Source: Streptomyces sp. DH5 (GTDB taxonomy: Bacteria > Actinomycetota > Actinomycetes > Streptomycetales > Streptomycetaceae). From it: a stretch of DNA of 64,000 bases. The number at the start of each line of letters is the position of its first letter. Position 1 is the first letter of the stretch. The translations under genes and the position numbers were made by a program. The stretch is from the NCBI RefSeq assembly GCF_020873915.1, contig NZ_JAHWGP010000013.1:1-64000 (forward strand), written 5' to 3'. The notes under the pieces are model-generated. The model searched no databases and had not been told where the DNA came from. It saw only the letters and a program-made list of their open reading frames with translations. Of the stretch, positions 48,770 through 56,798 are shown one piece after another.

Positions 48770-49267
48770 ATGGCGGAACCGAGCAGGACGGCCCGGGACC
48801 CGGAGGCGGTCTCACGCTTCGTGGAGCACTTCGCGTCCCAACTGGTGGAGGCCGGACTGCCGCGCATGCCCGCCCGCGTCTTCGCCGCCCTGCTCTCCTC
48901 CGACACGGGCGTGCTGACCTCGGCCGAACTGGGCGAACAGCTCAGGATCTCACCGGCCGCGGTGTCCGGCGCGGTGCGCTACCTGGCGCAGCAGCGCATG
49001 GTCTCCCGTGAGCGCGAGCCCGGCTCCCGCAGGGACCGGTACCGGGTCCACGGCGACCAGTGGTACGAGGCCCTCACCAACCGCGAGGCTGTGATCCGGC
49101 GCTGGGAGGACGCCCTGCGCGAGGGTGTCGGCAGCCTGGGCGCGGACACCCCGGCGGGGCGCCGGCTGGCGGAGACGCTGGCCTTCTTCGAGTTCGTGGA
49201 GGAGGAGTTCGAAGCGATGATGGGGCGCTGGCGGGCGCACCGGGAGGAGCGGTTCGGGCGGGGATGA
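48770..49267 (+). CDS. MarR/GbsR-like transcriptional regulator
   Basis: 165-aa winged-helix regulator: MPARVFAALLSSDTGVLTSA, ELGEQLRISPAAVSGAVRYL (recognition helix), then REREPGSRRDRYRVH (wing) and a helical dimerisation end (FFEFVEEEFEAMMGRWRAHR). This is the GbsR-like branch of MarR proteins that often control divergent ABC exporters. It is divergent from the exporter genes with a palindrome between. ATG start, GGGGAGA upstream. Confidence 0.88.
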   Translation: MAEPSRTARDPEAVSRFVEHFASQLVEAGLPRMPARVFAALLSSDTGVLTSAELGEQLRISPAAVSGAVRYLAQQRMVSREREPGSRRDRYRVHGDQWYEALTNREAVIRRWEDALREGVGSLGADTPAGRRLAETLAFFEFVEEEFEAMMGRWRAHREERFGRG

Positions 49268-49350
49268 GGGGAATCGACGAGTGGACTGCGACGTGTCACT
49301 GATCGGATACGCTGAGTGGCGGCTGGTCCGCATCACGGGGAGGGCGCATC

Positions 49351-49941
49351 ATGACAGTCATGGCTGAGCGACCGACGACAACCGGCACCGAGCCCGACAG
49401 CTTCGAGAGTCTGCTGAGGGCCCTCGACGAGCTGGACGTACCCGACGGCTACAAGGCCGAGATCATCAGGGGGAACATCGTCGTGTCGCCGTGGTCGAAG
49501 GGCTATTACCACCGAGTGATGCGCTTGGTGTGCGAGCAGATCGAACCGCATCTCCCTGCTGAGCACTCCGTCAGTTGCGGCCCTTTCCTGTACGTCTTCC
49601 CAGGGGACGAGCGCGCCTACGGACCGGACATCCATGCCGCACATGAACATGCTTTCGAGACCACCGGTAACCATCTGAACGGCGAAGCCTTGTCCTTCGT
49701 CGCCGAACTGACGTCGGCCTCCACCCGTGACGACGACCTGACCGACAAGGTGCGGACGTACGGAAGGGCCGGGGTCCCCGTCTACCTGCTCCTTGACATG
49801 CAGGAAGAACAGGCCACCGTCTTCTCGACGCCCTCCGTCAAGGGTTACGAGGCCAGGGAAACCAGGCCGTTCGGCGAGAAATTGTCGATCCCTGCCCCGT
49901 TCGACTGCACACTGGACACGTCCGGCTTCAAGGCCCCCTGA
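49351..49941 (+). CDS. Uma2-family (DUF820) putative endonuclease
   Basis: 196-aa Uma2 protein (second in the window). PDGYKAEIIRGNIVVSPWSK, then YGPDIHAAHEHA, LSFVAELTSASTRDDDL (E-x-x-S) and YGRAGVPVYLLLDMQEEQ follow the family. The Asp and Glu expected for the nuclease centre are present. No methylase or other partner is adjacent. ATG start after GGGGAGGG; it is transcribed toward the convergent kinase-like gene. Confidence 0.87.
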   Translation: MTVMAERPTTTGTEPDSFESLLRALDELDVPDGYKAEIIRGNIVVSPWSKGYYHRVMRLVCEQIEPHLPAEHSVSCGPFLYVFPGDERAYGPDIHAAHEHAFETTGNHLNGEALSFVAELTSASTRDDDLTDKVRTYGRAGVPVYLLLDMQEEQATVFSTPSVKGYEARETRPFGEKLSIPAPFDCTLDTSGFKAP

Positions 49942-49956
49942 CACCGCGCCGAGCCC

Positions 49957-50832
49957 CTACCTCGCCGGCAGGACCAGCCCCCAGGCCCCCACCCGCACCA
50001 CCCATGTCCGTGTCCGCACCGGTCCCGACACGACCGCGTCCGCCCGGTAGCGGAAGTGGGCGCCCGACACCGTCACCGTGCCGCCCTCGGCCGACAGCGG
50101 GGACGCCTCCGCGCCCACCGACGCCGGGCGCACCTCGACCCGGGCCTTCCCCGAGGCGCCGGGCACGACCGTGACGCCCTCCACCGGCTGCCCCAGGTCG
50201 ACGAGTGTCTCCCCGTCGACCTCCACCCGCAGCCGCGTGGGCCCCGCCTCCAGCGCGGAGACGGTCCCCGACGGCCGCGCCGCCGGCACCAGCGTCCGTA
50301 CCAGCGACCGGCACGTGCGCAGCCACGGGCCGCCCACCCCCGCAGCCGCCCCCCGCACCGGTGTCACCCCTCCCACCGGAGGGATCCGCAGCGTGCCGAG
50401 CACCACCCCGTCGCTGTCGTCGACCAGCAGGTCCATCCGCCGCTCCGCCCCCTCCAGCACCGCGCGTGCCGCCGCCACCGTCCCCGTGGGCACCCCCAGT
50501 GACCGGGCGAGGGTGACCGCACCTCCCACCGGCACCAGTGACAGCGCGCACGCGGCGAGCTCCCGCTGCCGGTGCAGCAGCTCCACCGCCCGCACCAGGG
50601 CCCGGTCGTCGCCGACCACCACCGGCCGCCGCGACCCGCGCCGGGCCAGCGCCCGCGCGAACTCCTCCGGACCGTCCGGCAGGCACACCTTCGTGCCCGC
50701 GGCGCCCGCCCCGATCACGTCCTTCGCGATCCGGACGGACTCGCCGTCCGCCCGCCGGGCGGCCGGATCGACGACTACCAGGAGCTGATCGGACGTCGCG
50801 GAAAAGGTCCTGGAAGTCGCCACCTCGGCCAT
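49957..50832 (-). CDS. Diacylglycerol/sphingosine-kinase-like protein
   Basis: 291-aa protein with the catalytic-domain layout of bacterial diacylglycerol kinases (DgkB/YegS type): LLVVVDPAARR at the start, a central LVPVGGAVTLARSLGVP matching the family's G-T-x-N-D-F-A-R region, and beta-rich C-terminal strands (VTVVPGASGKARVEVRPA). The usual N-P-x-x-G and G-G-D-G-T motifs are weakened (VVDPAAR, VVGDDRALVRAV), so lipid-kinase activity is uncertain. ATG with GAGGAAG upstream. Divergent from purA. Confidence 0.7.
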   Translation of the reverse strand: MAEVATSRTFSATSDQLLVVVDPAARRADGESVRIAKDVIGAGAAGTKVCLPDGPEEFARALARRGSRRPVVVGDDRALVRAVELLHRQRELAACALSLVPVGGAVTLARSLGVPTGTVAAARAVLEGAERRMDLLVDDSDGVVLGTLRIPPVGGVTPVRGAAAGVGGPWLRTCRSLVRTLVPAARPSGTVSALEAGPTRLRVEVDGETLVDLGQPVEGVTVVPGASGKARVEVRPASVGAEASPLSAEGGTVTVSGAHFRYRADAVVSGPVRTRTWVVRVGAWGLVLPAR

Positions 50833-51019
50833 GCCTCGCTTCCTCGGGTAGCATCTTTGTGCAAGAGCCCCTTGCGCTGTTGCGCCTGGGGCTTCGTCTA
50901 TTCCGGGGCACCCGGTCCGACGGTCGGCGGCCAACGATGGTCGCACGGTGCACACGGCGGTGAACCTCCGTACGCGCCCTTGACCTTGGACATGCCCCGC
51001 CCGGAAGGGGTGTACGCGC

Positions 51020-52303
51020 GTGCCCGCACTTGTGCTGCTCGGTGCTCAGTGGGGTGACGAAGGCAAGGGAAAGGCGACGGACCTGCTCGGTGGGTCCGTC
51101 GACTATGTGGTGCGCTACCAAGGCGGCAACAACGCCGGCCACACGGTAGTCGTGGGCGACCAGAAGTACGCCCTCCACCTGCTCCCTTCCGGAATCCTGT
51201 CTCCCGGCTGCACGCCGGTCATCGGCAACGGCGTCGTCGTCGACCCGTCGGTCCTGCTCTCCGAGCTGAGCGGTCTGAACGAGCGAGGCGTCGACACGTC
51301 GAAGCTCCTGATCAGCGGAAACGCTCACATCATCACGCCGTACAACGTGACGGTGGACAAGGTGACCGAGCGCTTCCTCGGCAAGCGCAAGATCGGCACC
51401 ACCGGCCGGGGCATCGGCCCGACCTACGCCGACAAGATCAACCGCGTGGGCATCCGCGTCCAGGACCTCTACGACGAGTCGATCCTCACCCAGAAGGTCG
51501 AAGCGGCCCTCGACGCCAAGAACCAGATGCTCACCAAGCTCTACAACCGGCGCGCGATCGCCGTGGAGCAGGTGGTCGGGGAACTGCTCGGCTACGCCGA
51601 CAAGCTCGCCCCGTACGTCGCCGACACGGTGCTGGTGCTGAACGAGGCGCTGGAGCAGGACAAGGTGGTCCTCTTCGAGGGCGGCCAGGGCACGCTCCTC
51701 GACATCGACCACGGCACGTACCCCTTCGTCACCTCGTCCAACCCGACCGCGGGCGGCGCCTGCACGGGCGCGGGCGTCGGCCCGACGAAGATCAGCCGCG
51801 TCATCGGCATCCTGAAGGCGTACACCACCCGCGTCGGCGCGGGACCGTTCCCGACCGAGCTGTTCGACGAGGACGGCGAGGCCCTGCGCCGCATCGGCGG
51901 CGAGCGCGGTGTCACCACCGGCCGTGACCGCCGCTGCGGCTGGTTCGACGCGGTGATCGCCCGCTACGCCACCCGCGTCAACGGCCTCACCGACTTCTTC
52001 CTCACCAAGCTCGACGTCCTCACCGGCTGGGAGCAGATCCCGGTCTGCGTCGCCTACGAGATCGACGGCAAGCGCGTCGAGGAGCTGCCCTACTCGCAGA
52101 CCGACTTCCACCACGCGAAGCCCGTCTACGAGATGCTCCCCGGCTGGAGCGAGGACATCAGCAAGGCGAAGTCCTTCTCCGACCTGCCGAAGAACGCCCA
52201 GGCGTACGTCAAGGCACTGGAGGAGATGTCCGGCGCCCCGGTCTCCGCGATCGGCGTGGGCCCGGGCCGTACCGAGACGATCGAGATCAACTCGTTCCTG
52301 TAG
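51020..52303 (+). CDS. purA: Adenylosuccinate synthetase
   Basis: 427-aa GTP-dependent enzyme joining IMP and aspartate on the way to [17 protein letters not shown] (GTP loop with the catalytic Asp), [10 protein letters not shown] (catalytic His), [14 protein letters not shown], and the late [14 protein letters not shown] for aspartate binding. GTG start with GGAAGGGG upstream. Normal length. Ends in a strong hairpin. The enzyme's gene stands alone, as is usual. Confidence 0.98.
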   Translation: MPALVLLGAQWGDEGKGKATDLLGGSVDYVVRYQGGNNAGHTVVVGDQKYALHLLPSGILSPGCTPVIGNGVVVDPSVLLSELSGLNERGVDTSKLLISGNAHIITPYNVTVDKVTERFLGKRKIGTTGRGIGPTYADKINRVGIRVQDLYDESILTQKVEAALDAKNQMLTKLYNRRAIAVEQVVGELLGYADKLAPYVADTVLVLNEALEQDKVVLFEGGQGTLLDIDHGTYPFVTSSNPTAGGACTGAGVGPTKISRVIGILKAYTTRVGAGPFPTELFDEDGEALRRIGGERGVTTGRDRRCGWFDAVIARYATRVNGLTDFFLTKLDVLTGWEQIPVCVAYEIDGKRVEELPYSQTDFHHAKPVYEMLPGWSEDISKAKSFSDLPKNAQAYVKALEEMSGAPVSAIGVGPGRTETIEINSFL

Positions 52304-52313
52304 CCGGGTCACC

Positions 52314-52343
52314 CCCACCGGCGCCCGTGCGGGCGCCGGTGGG
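52314..52343 (+). terminator. Terminator of purA
   Basis: Perfect 14-bp stem (CCCACCGGCGCCCG at 52314-52327, complement at 52330-52343), 11 bases after the stop. Confidence 0.83.
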
Positions 52344-52489
52344 CCGGTCACGGCCGGGGAGGGAACCGCCACGTACGTCGGCCGGCCGCGGCCGGGGGCG
52401 GCTCACGCCGGTCCGGTCGGCGGGCGGCGCTGCCGGTCCCCCACGTGCGGGACGGCTCGGGGAGCCCTCCGTCCGAGCTGCGCCGGCGC

Positions 52490-53140
52490 TCAGCTGAACA
52501 CGATCATCGACCCCTGCGCCAGGCTCCGGGTCGCCGCCGCGTGCAGGCCCAGCCAGACGTGGCGCTCGCGGGCGAAAGGGCTCGGGTCGTACGGGGCCGG
52601 TACGGCCGGCTCCTCCAACTCGGTGGGACCGTGCGGCGGTTCGGGAGCCGCCGGGGGGTTCGCCGGGTCGATGCCGATCGACGGGGCGACCAGCTCCAGT
52701 TCGCGCAGCAGCGCGTGGGAGGAGCCCAGGGGCCCGCCCCCGGCGAGGAGTTCGTCGCTGGAGAGGGGGCCGGGGAAGTCGACGGGGACGTACGCGCCCG
52801 CGTGGTCGTAGTGCCAGACCAGGTGGGACTGCTGGGCCGTCGCCTCGAACATCTCCAGCAACTGCTCGTAGTCGCCGCCGAGTTCGTCCACCGGCGTGAC
52901 CGGGAACCCGCACACCTGGAGCAGGTACACGCGCCGCAGGAAGTGCAGCGCGTCGTAGTCGAACCCCGCGACCGGGGCCACCTCGCCGGTCAGTCCCGGC
53001 ATGTACTGGTACACCGGTACCGGGGGGAGGCCCGCCTCGGCCAGTACCGCGTTGTACTGCGCGAGTTCCTCGGCGAAGGGATTGTCGGGCGTGTGGCACA
53101 ACACGTCGACGAGCGGTACCAGCCACAGGTCACAGGCCAA
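52490..53140 (-). CDS. Conserved hypothetical protein
   Basis: 216-aa soluble protein I do not recognise. It reads MACDLWLVPLVDVLCHTPDN, then FAEELAQYNAVLAEAGLPPV, QLLEMFEATAQQSHLVWHYD and a Pro-rich C-terminal part. No membrane segment, no catalytic motif I know. A TTG start is chosen because GAGGAG lies seven bases upstream and the frame starts there with hydrophobic, protein-like sequence. It sits alone between purA and the GntR-type gene. Confidence 0.7.
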   Translation of the reverse strand: MACDLWLVPLVDVLCHTPDNPFAEELAQYNAVLAEAGLPPVPVYQYMPGLTGEVAPVAGFDYDALHFLRRVYLLQVCGFPVTPVDELGGDYEQLLEMFEATAQQSHLVWHYDHAGAYVPVDFPGPLSSDELLAGGGPLGSSHALLRELELVAPSIGIDPANPPAAPEPPHGPTELEEPAVPAPYDPSPFARERHVWLGLHAAATRSLAQGSMIVFS

Positions 53141-53261
53141 AAGAGGGCTCCTCGCAGCGCGCGGTCGTCGGGATGGTCGGGGTGGTCGTCCCGGTCAGGG
53201 AAGGGTATCCGGGCCCGGGACGGCGGGCGCCTCCCGTGCGGGAGACCGTGGTGCAGGTCCC

Positions 53262-53972
53262 TTACCCATCCCCGTCGGCCGTCAGCCCCTCGACGAGGGA
53301 CAGCGAGTGCGCGTCGTACGCCTCGACGATCGCGCGGGCGGCGTCGGTGTCACGGCGCGCCAGCGCGTCGACCAGATCGGTGTGCCCGGACCACAGCCGC
53401 CCCCGGAGATCGGGCAGCCCCCGCAGGCGCTGCACCGCGTACACCCAGCCCTGGGCGCGGAGCCGGTGCAGGAAGTCGGTGAGGTGCCGGTTGCCGAACA
53501 CGGCGGTGAGTTCGCGCCAGAAGCGCAGGTCGTAGCCGATGAGCACGGTGACCTCACCGGCGAGGGCCGCACGCTGGGCCTCCTCGCCGCGCCTGCGCAC
53601 CCCGGCGAGGGCGGCGGCGACCCGCGGCTCGTCCGGACGGAGAGGGCCGGGCCGGCCGCCGGCCAGTGCCCGGAACATCCCGTCGACGACGAGACGGCGC
53701 GCCTCGACCAGTTCCCGGAAGTCGTCGGCGGAGTACGCGCGCACCTGGAAACCGCGGTGCTGGTCGGCGTCGAGCAGCCCCTGCCCGGTCAGGTCGACCA
53801 GCGCCTCGCGGACGGGCGTCGCGGACACCCCGTACTGCTCGGCGATCTCCTTGACGGTGAACGCCTGCCCCGGCTGGAGCCGCCCGGCCAGCACCTCGTC
53901 ACGGAGCGCGTCGGCGATCTGCTGCCGCAGGGTGCTGCGGCTCACTGCGCCGGTGCCGGTGATGCCGGGCAT
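53262..53972 (-). CDS. GntR-family regulator (FadR type)
   Basis: 236-aa regulator: GntR winged helix at the N-terminus (TLRQQIADALRDEVLAGRLQ, then VKEIAEQYGVSATPVREALV) and an all-helical FCD effector domain (LVEARRLVVDGMFRALAGG, DLRFWRELTAVFGNRHLTDF, then HTDLVDALARRDTDAARAIV) with the His/Asp pattern of metal-binding FCD domains. ATG at 53972 has GAGGGAGA 10 bases upstream; a GTG at 54017 is also in frame. It lies just after the class III aminotransferase gene on the same strand and may control it. Confidence 0.9.
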   Translation of the reverse strand: MPGITGTGAVSRSTLRQQIADALRDEVLAGRLQPGQAFTVKEIAEQYGVSATPVREALVDLTGQGLLDADQHRGFQVRAYSADDFRELVEARRLVVDGMFRALAGGRPGPLRPDEPRVAAALAGVRRRGEEAQRAALAGEVTVLIGYDLRFWRELTAVFGNRHLTDFLHRLRAQGWVYAVQRLRGLPDLRGRLWSGHTDLVDALARRDTDAARAIVEAYDAHSLSLVEGLTADGDG

Positions 53973-54122
53973 GGTCGGGGCGTCTCCCTCGTCGCGTTCG
54001 AATGGCGTGCCCGTCACAGGGGCACGGGCACGCCACCTTACGCCCCCGGGTGGGCTCGGCTGTTCGAACGGGCGCGGGACGGGGACCGTCCCGCGCCGGG
54101 GAGTCCCGGCCCGTCCTCCCGG

Positions 54123-55478
54123 TTACGCCACGTAGCCGTCCGCGACGGTCAGGGCCGCGTCCAGCGCCGCCAGCCCCTCCTTCAGCTCGGCCTCGCTCGC
54201 GTTGCACGGGGGCACCACGTGGGTGCGGTTCATGTTCACGAAGGGCCAGATGCCGGCCTCCTTCGCGGCGGCGGCGAAGGCCGCCATCGGGGCGTTCGCC
54301 TCACCGGCCGCGTTGTACGGGACCAGCGGCTCCCGGGTCTCCCGGTCGCGCACCAGCTCCAGCGCCCAGAACATGCCCACGCCACGCACCTCGCCCACGC
54401 ACGGGTGCCGCTCGGCCAGCGCGCGCAGCCCGGGTCCGACGACGGACGCGCCGAGGGCCGCCGCGTTCTCGACGATCCCCTCCTCCTCCATCACGTTGAT
54501 CGTCGCGACGGCGGCGGCGCACGCGAGCGGGTGCCCCGAGTAGGTCAGACCGCCCGGGTACGGCCGCCTGGCGAACGTCTCGGCCACCGCTCCCGAGAGG
54601 GCGACACCGCCGAGCGGCACATAGCCGGAGTTCACGCCCTTGGCGAAGGTCATCAGGTCCGGGACGACGTCGTACAGGTCGGCCGCGAACCAGGTGCCGG
54701 TCCGGCCGAACCCGGCCATGACCTCGTCCAGGACGAGGACGATGCCGTGCTCGTCGCACAGCTCGCGCACCCCGGCGAGGTAACCGGCGGGCGGCGGCAT
54801 GATCCCGGCCGTGCCCGGGATCGTCTCCAGGATGATCGCGGCGATGGTCGACGGCCCCTCGAAGGCGATCGTCGCCTCCAGGTGCTCCAGGGCCCGCTCG
54901 CACTCCTGCTCGTCGGTCTCGGCGTAGAAGCGCGAGCGGTACAGGAACGGCGCCCAGAAGCGCACGACACCGGCGGTTCCGGTGTCGGAGGCCCAGCGGC
55001 GCGGGTCACCGGTGACGTTCACGGCCTGCTGGGTGCCGCCGTGGTACGAGCGGTAGGCGGAGAGCACCTTGGGGCGCCCGGTGTGCAGCCGCGCCATGCG
55101 CAGCGCGTGCTCGACGGCGTCGGCGCCGCCGTTGGTGAAGAAGACCTTGTCCAGGTCGCCGGGGGTCCGCTCGGCGATCAGCCGGGCCGCCTCCGAGCGG
55201 GCCTCGACGGCGAAAGCGGGCGCGAACGTCGTCATCCGCGCCGCCTGCTCCTGGATCGCGGCGACGACCTCGGGGTGCTGGTAGCCGATGTTCGTGTAGA
55301 CGAGCCCGCTGGCGAAGTCGAGGTAGCGCCGGCCGTCGTAGTCCCAGAAGTACGACCCCTCCGCCCCGGCGACGGCGAGCGGGTCGATGAGCTCCTGTGC
55401 GGACCAGGAGTGGAACACATGCGCACGGTCGGCGGCCTTCACGGCGGTCCCGACCTCGGGGTTCGGCTGAGGAGTCAT
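54123..55478 (-). CDS. Class III PLP-dependent aminotransferase
   Basis: 451-aa omega-aminotransferase. WDYDGRRYLDFASGLVYTNI, FTNGGADAVEHALRMAR, YRSYHGGTQQAVNVTGDPRR, VLVLDEVMAGFGRTGTWFA (Asp for PLP), and DLMTFAKGVNSGYVPLGGV with the PLP lysine. The family covers beta-alanine, taurine and GABA aminotransferases; the exact amine donor cannot be told. ATG start with GGCTGAGGAGTC upstream on its strand. Upstream is the DJ-1/MarR promoter, divergent to it. Confidence 0.9.
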   Translation of the reverse strand: MTPQPNPEVGTAVKAADRAHVFHSWSAQELIDPLAVAGAEGSYFWDYDGRRYLDFASGLVYTNIGYQHPEVVAAIQEQAARMTTFAPAFAVEARSEAARLIAERTPGDLDKVFFTNGGADAVEHALRMARLHTGRPKVLSAYRSYHGGTQQAVNVTGDPRRWASDTGTAGVVRFWAPFLYRSRFYAETDEQECERALEHLEATIAFEGPSTIAAIILETIPGTAGIMPPPAGYLAGVRELCDEHGIVLVLDEVMAGFGRTGTWFAADLYDVVPDLMTFAKGVNSGYVPLGGVALSGAVAETFARRPYPGGLTYSGHPLACAAAVATINVMEEEGIVENAAALGASVVGPGLRALAERHPCVGEVRGVGMFWALELVRDRETREPLVPYNAAGEANAPMAAFAAAAKEAGIWPFVNMNRTHVVPPCNASEAELKEGLAALDAALTVADGYVA

Positions 55479-55571
55479 GCCGCAGAGGGTAAGCGGGGCG
55501 GGTCCGGCCACGACATCGGCGGCCTGTCTGCGGTCGGGGCCTTTCCGCGACAGGTTGTCGACAGGACCAAT

Positions 55572-55606
55572 TGACAGCCTCCTGTCATCATGACAGTCTG
55601 CTGTCA
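55572..55606. promoter_or_regulatory. Double palindromic operator upstream of the DJ-1/MarR pair
   Basis: Two perfect TGACAG-N4-CTGTCA palindromes lie in tandem (55572-55587 and 55591-55606, 19-base period). The first begins within TTGACA, a possible -35 box. They lie 41 bases before the DJ-1/PfpI gene and are the natural target of the MarR regulator at 56249. Confidence 0.75.
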
Positions 55607-55646
55607 TCGGAAGGCGGATCCGGAAGCGACACCCCAGGGAGCGGTC

Positions 55647-56252
55647 ATGACCCGCAAGCCCGTGCACCTCGCCGTCTACGACACCTACGCCGACTGGGAG
55701 ACCGGTCACACCACCGCACACCTCGCGCAGGCCGGCTACACGGTGCGCACCGTCGCCCCGGCCGGCGAGCCGGTCACCAGCATGGGCGGACTGCGCGTGC
55801 TGCCCGACCTCGCGCTCGACGCGCTGCGCCCAGCGGACAGCTCGCTGCTGATCCTCCCCGGCGCCGCCCGCTGGGACGAGGGCGACGGCCTCGCCCCCTT
55901 CGCCCGCACCGCCCGCGCCTTCCTCGACGCCGGTGTACCCGTCGCCGCGATCTGCGGGGCCACCGCCGGGCTCGCCCGCGAAGGGCTGCTCGACGACCGC
56001 GCGCACACCAGCGGCGCCGCCCCCTACCTCGCCATGACCGGATACGCCGGCGCCGGACGGTACGTCGAGGCGGACGCGGTCACCGACGGCGGTCTCGTCA
56101 CCGCCGGACCGACCGAGCCCGTCGCCTTCGCCCGCGAGGTCTTCCGGCTGCTCGGCGCCTACGACGAGCAGGTGACCGACGCCTGGTACCGGCTGTTCCA
56201 CGACTCCGACCCGGACGCGTACGCCGCGTACGAGGAGGCGCTGAGCCGGTGA
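55647..56252 (+). CDS. DJ-1/PfpI family protein
   Basis: 201-aa class I glutamine-amidotransferase-like protein. VHLAVYDTYADWETGHTTAH, LLILPGAARWDEGDG and the nucleophile elbow AAICGATAGLA with Cys near 107 define the family, which includes chaperones, glyoxalases and proteases. ATG start, CAGGGAG upstream. It is overlapped by four bases by a MarR gene and preceded by two palindromes, so it is probably induced by the signal that MarR senses. Confidence 0.9.
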   Translation: MTRKPVHLAVYDTYADWETGHTTAHLAQAGYTVRTVAPAGEPVTSMGGLRVLPDLALDALRPADSSLLILPGAARWDEGDGLAPFARTARAFLDAGVPVAAICGATAGLAREGLLDDRAHTSGAAPYLAMTGYAGAGRYVEADAVTDGGLVTAGPTEPVAFAREVFRLLGAYDEQVTDAWYRLFHDSDPDAYAAYEEALSR

Positions 56253-56719
56253 ACCGTCAGCAGCGGGACCTGCTCAGCCGGGGCGCGCTCGGCACGTTCC
56301 GGCTGAACGGCCAGTTCCTCGCGGTCGCGGAGGAACTGGCCCGGCCCGCCGGGATCAGCGCCGCCCGGTGGCAGGTGCTCGGCGCGATCCTCGGCGAACC
56401 GCTGCCCGTCTCCGCGATCGCCAGGGCCATGGGCGTCACCCGGCAGAGCGTCCAGCGCGTCGCCGACCTGCTGGTGGACGCCGGACTGGCCGAGTACCGG
56501 CCCAACCCCGCCCACCGACGCGCCAAGCTCCTCGCCCCGACCGACGCGGGCCGCGCCGCGGTCCGCCGCATCGACCCCGGCCACGCGGCCTTCGCCGAGC
56601 GGCTGGCGCGGGCGTACCAGGAGGAGTACGGCGAGGACGGGCTCGACCGGGCGGTGGAGGCACTCGAGCGGCTGGCCGAGGTGCTCGACAGGATCGGTCC
56701 GCCTGTTACGGAACCGTAG
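56249..56719 (+). CDS. MarR-family regulator
   Basis: 156-aa winged-helix regulator: AEELARPAGISAARWQVLGA, then VSAIARAMGVTRQSVQRVAD (recognition helix) and GLAEYRPNPAHRRAKLLAPT (wing). GTG start overlaps the DJ-1 gene stop by four bases, so the pair is one operon. Expected to bind the TGACAG-N4-CTGTCA palindromes upstream of its own operon and repress it until a ligand or oxidant is sensed. Confidence 0.9.
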   Translation: MNRQQRDLLSRGALGTFRLNGQFLAVAEELARPAGISAARWQVLGAILGEPLPVSAIARAMGVTRQSVQRVADLLVDAGLAEYRPNPAHRRAKLLAPTDAGRAAVRRIDPGHAAFAERLARAYQEEYGEDGLDRAVEALERLAEVLDRIGPPVTEP

Positions 56720-56798
56720 ACAGGGCCCGGCTCACCGGGCACCGGCCCCGCACTATCCTCGATCCGTTGCTCACTGCACGGGGGAAGGCGGCGCAGCG

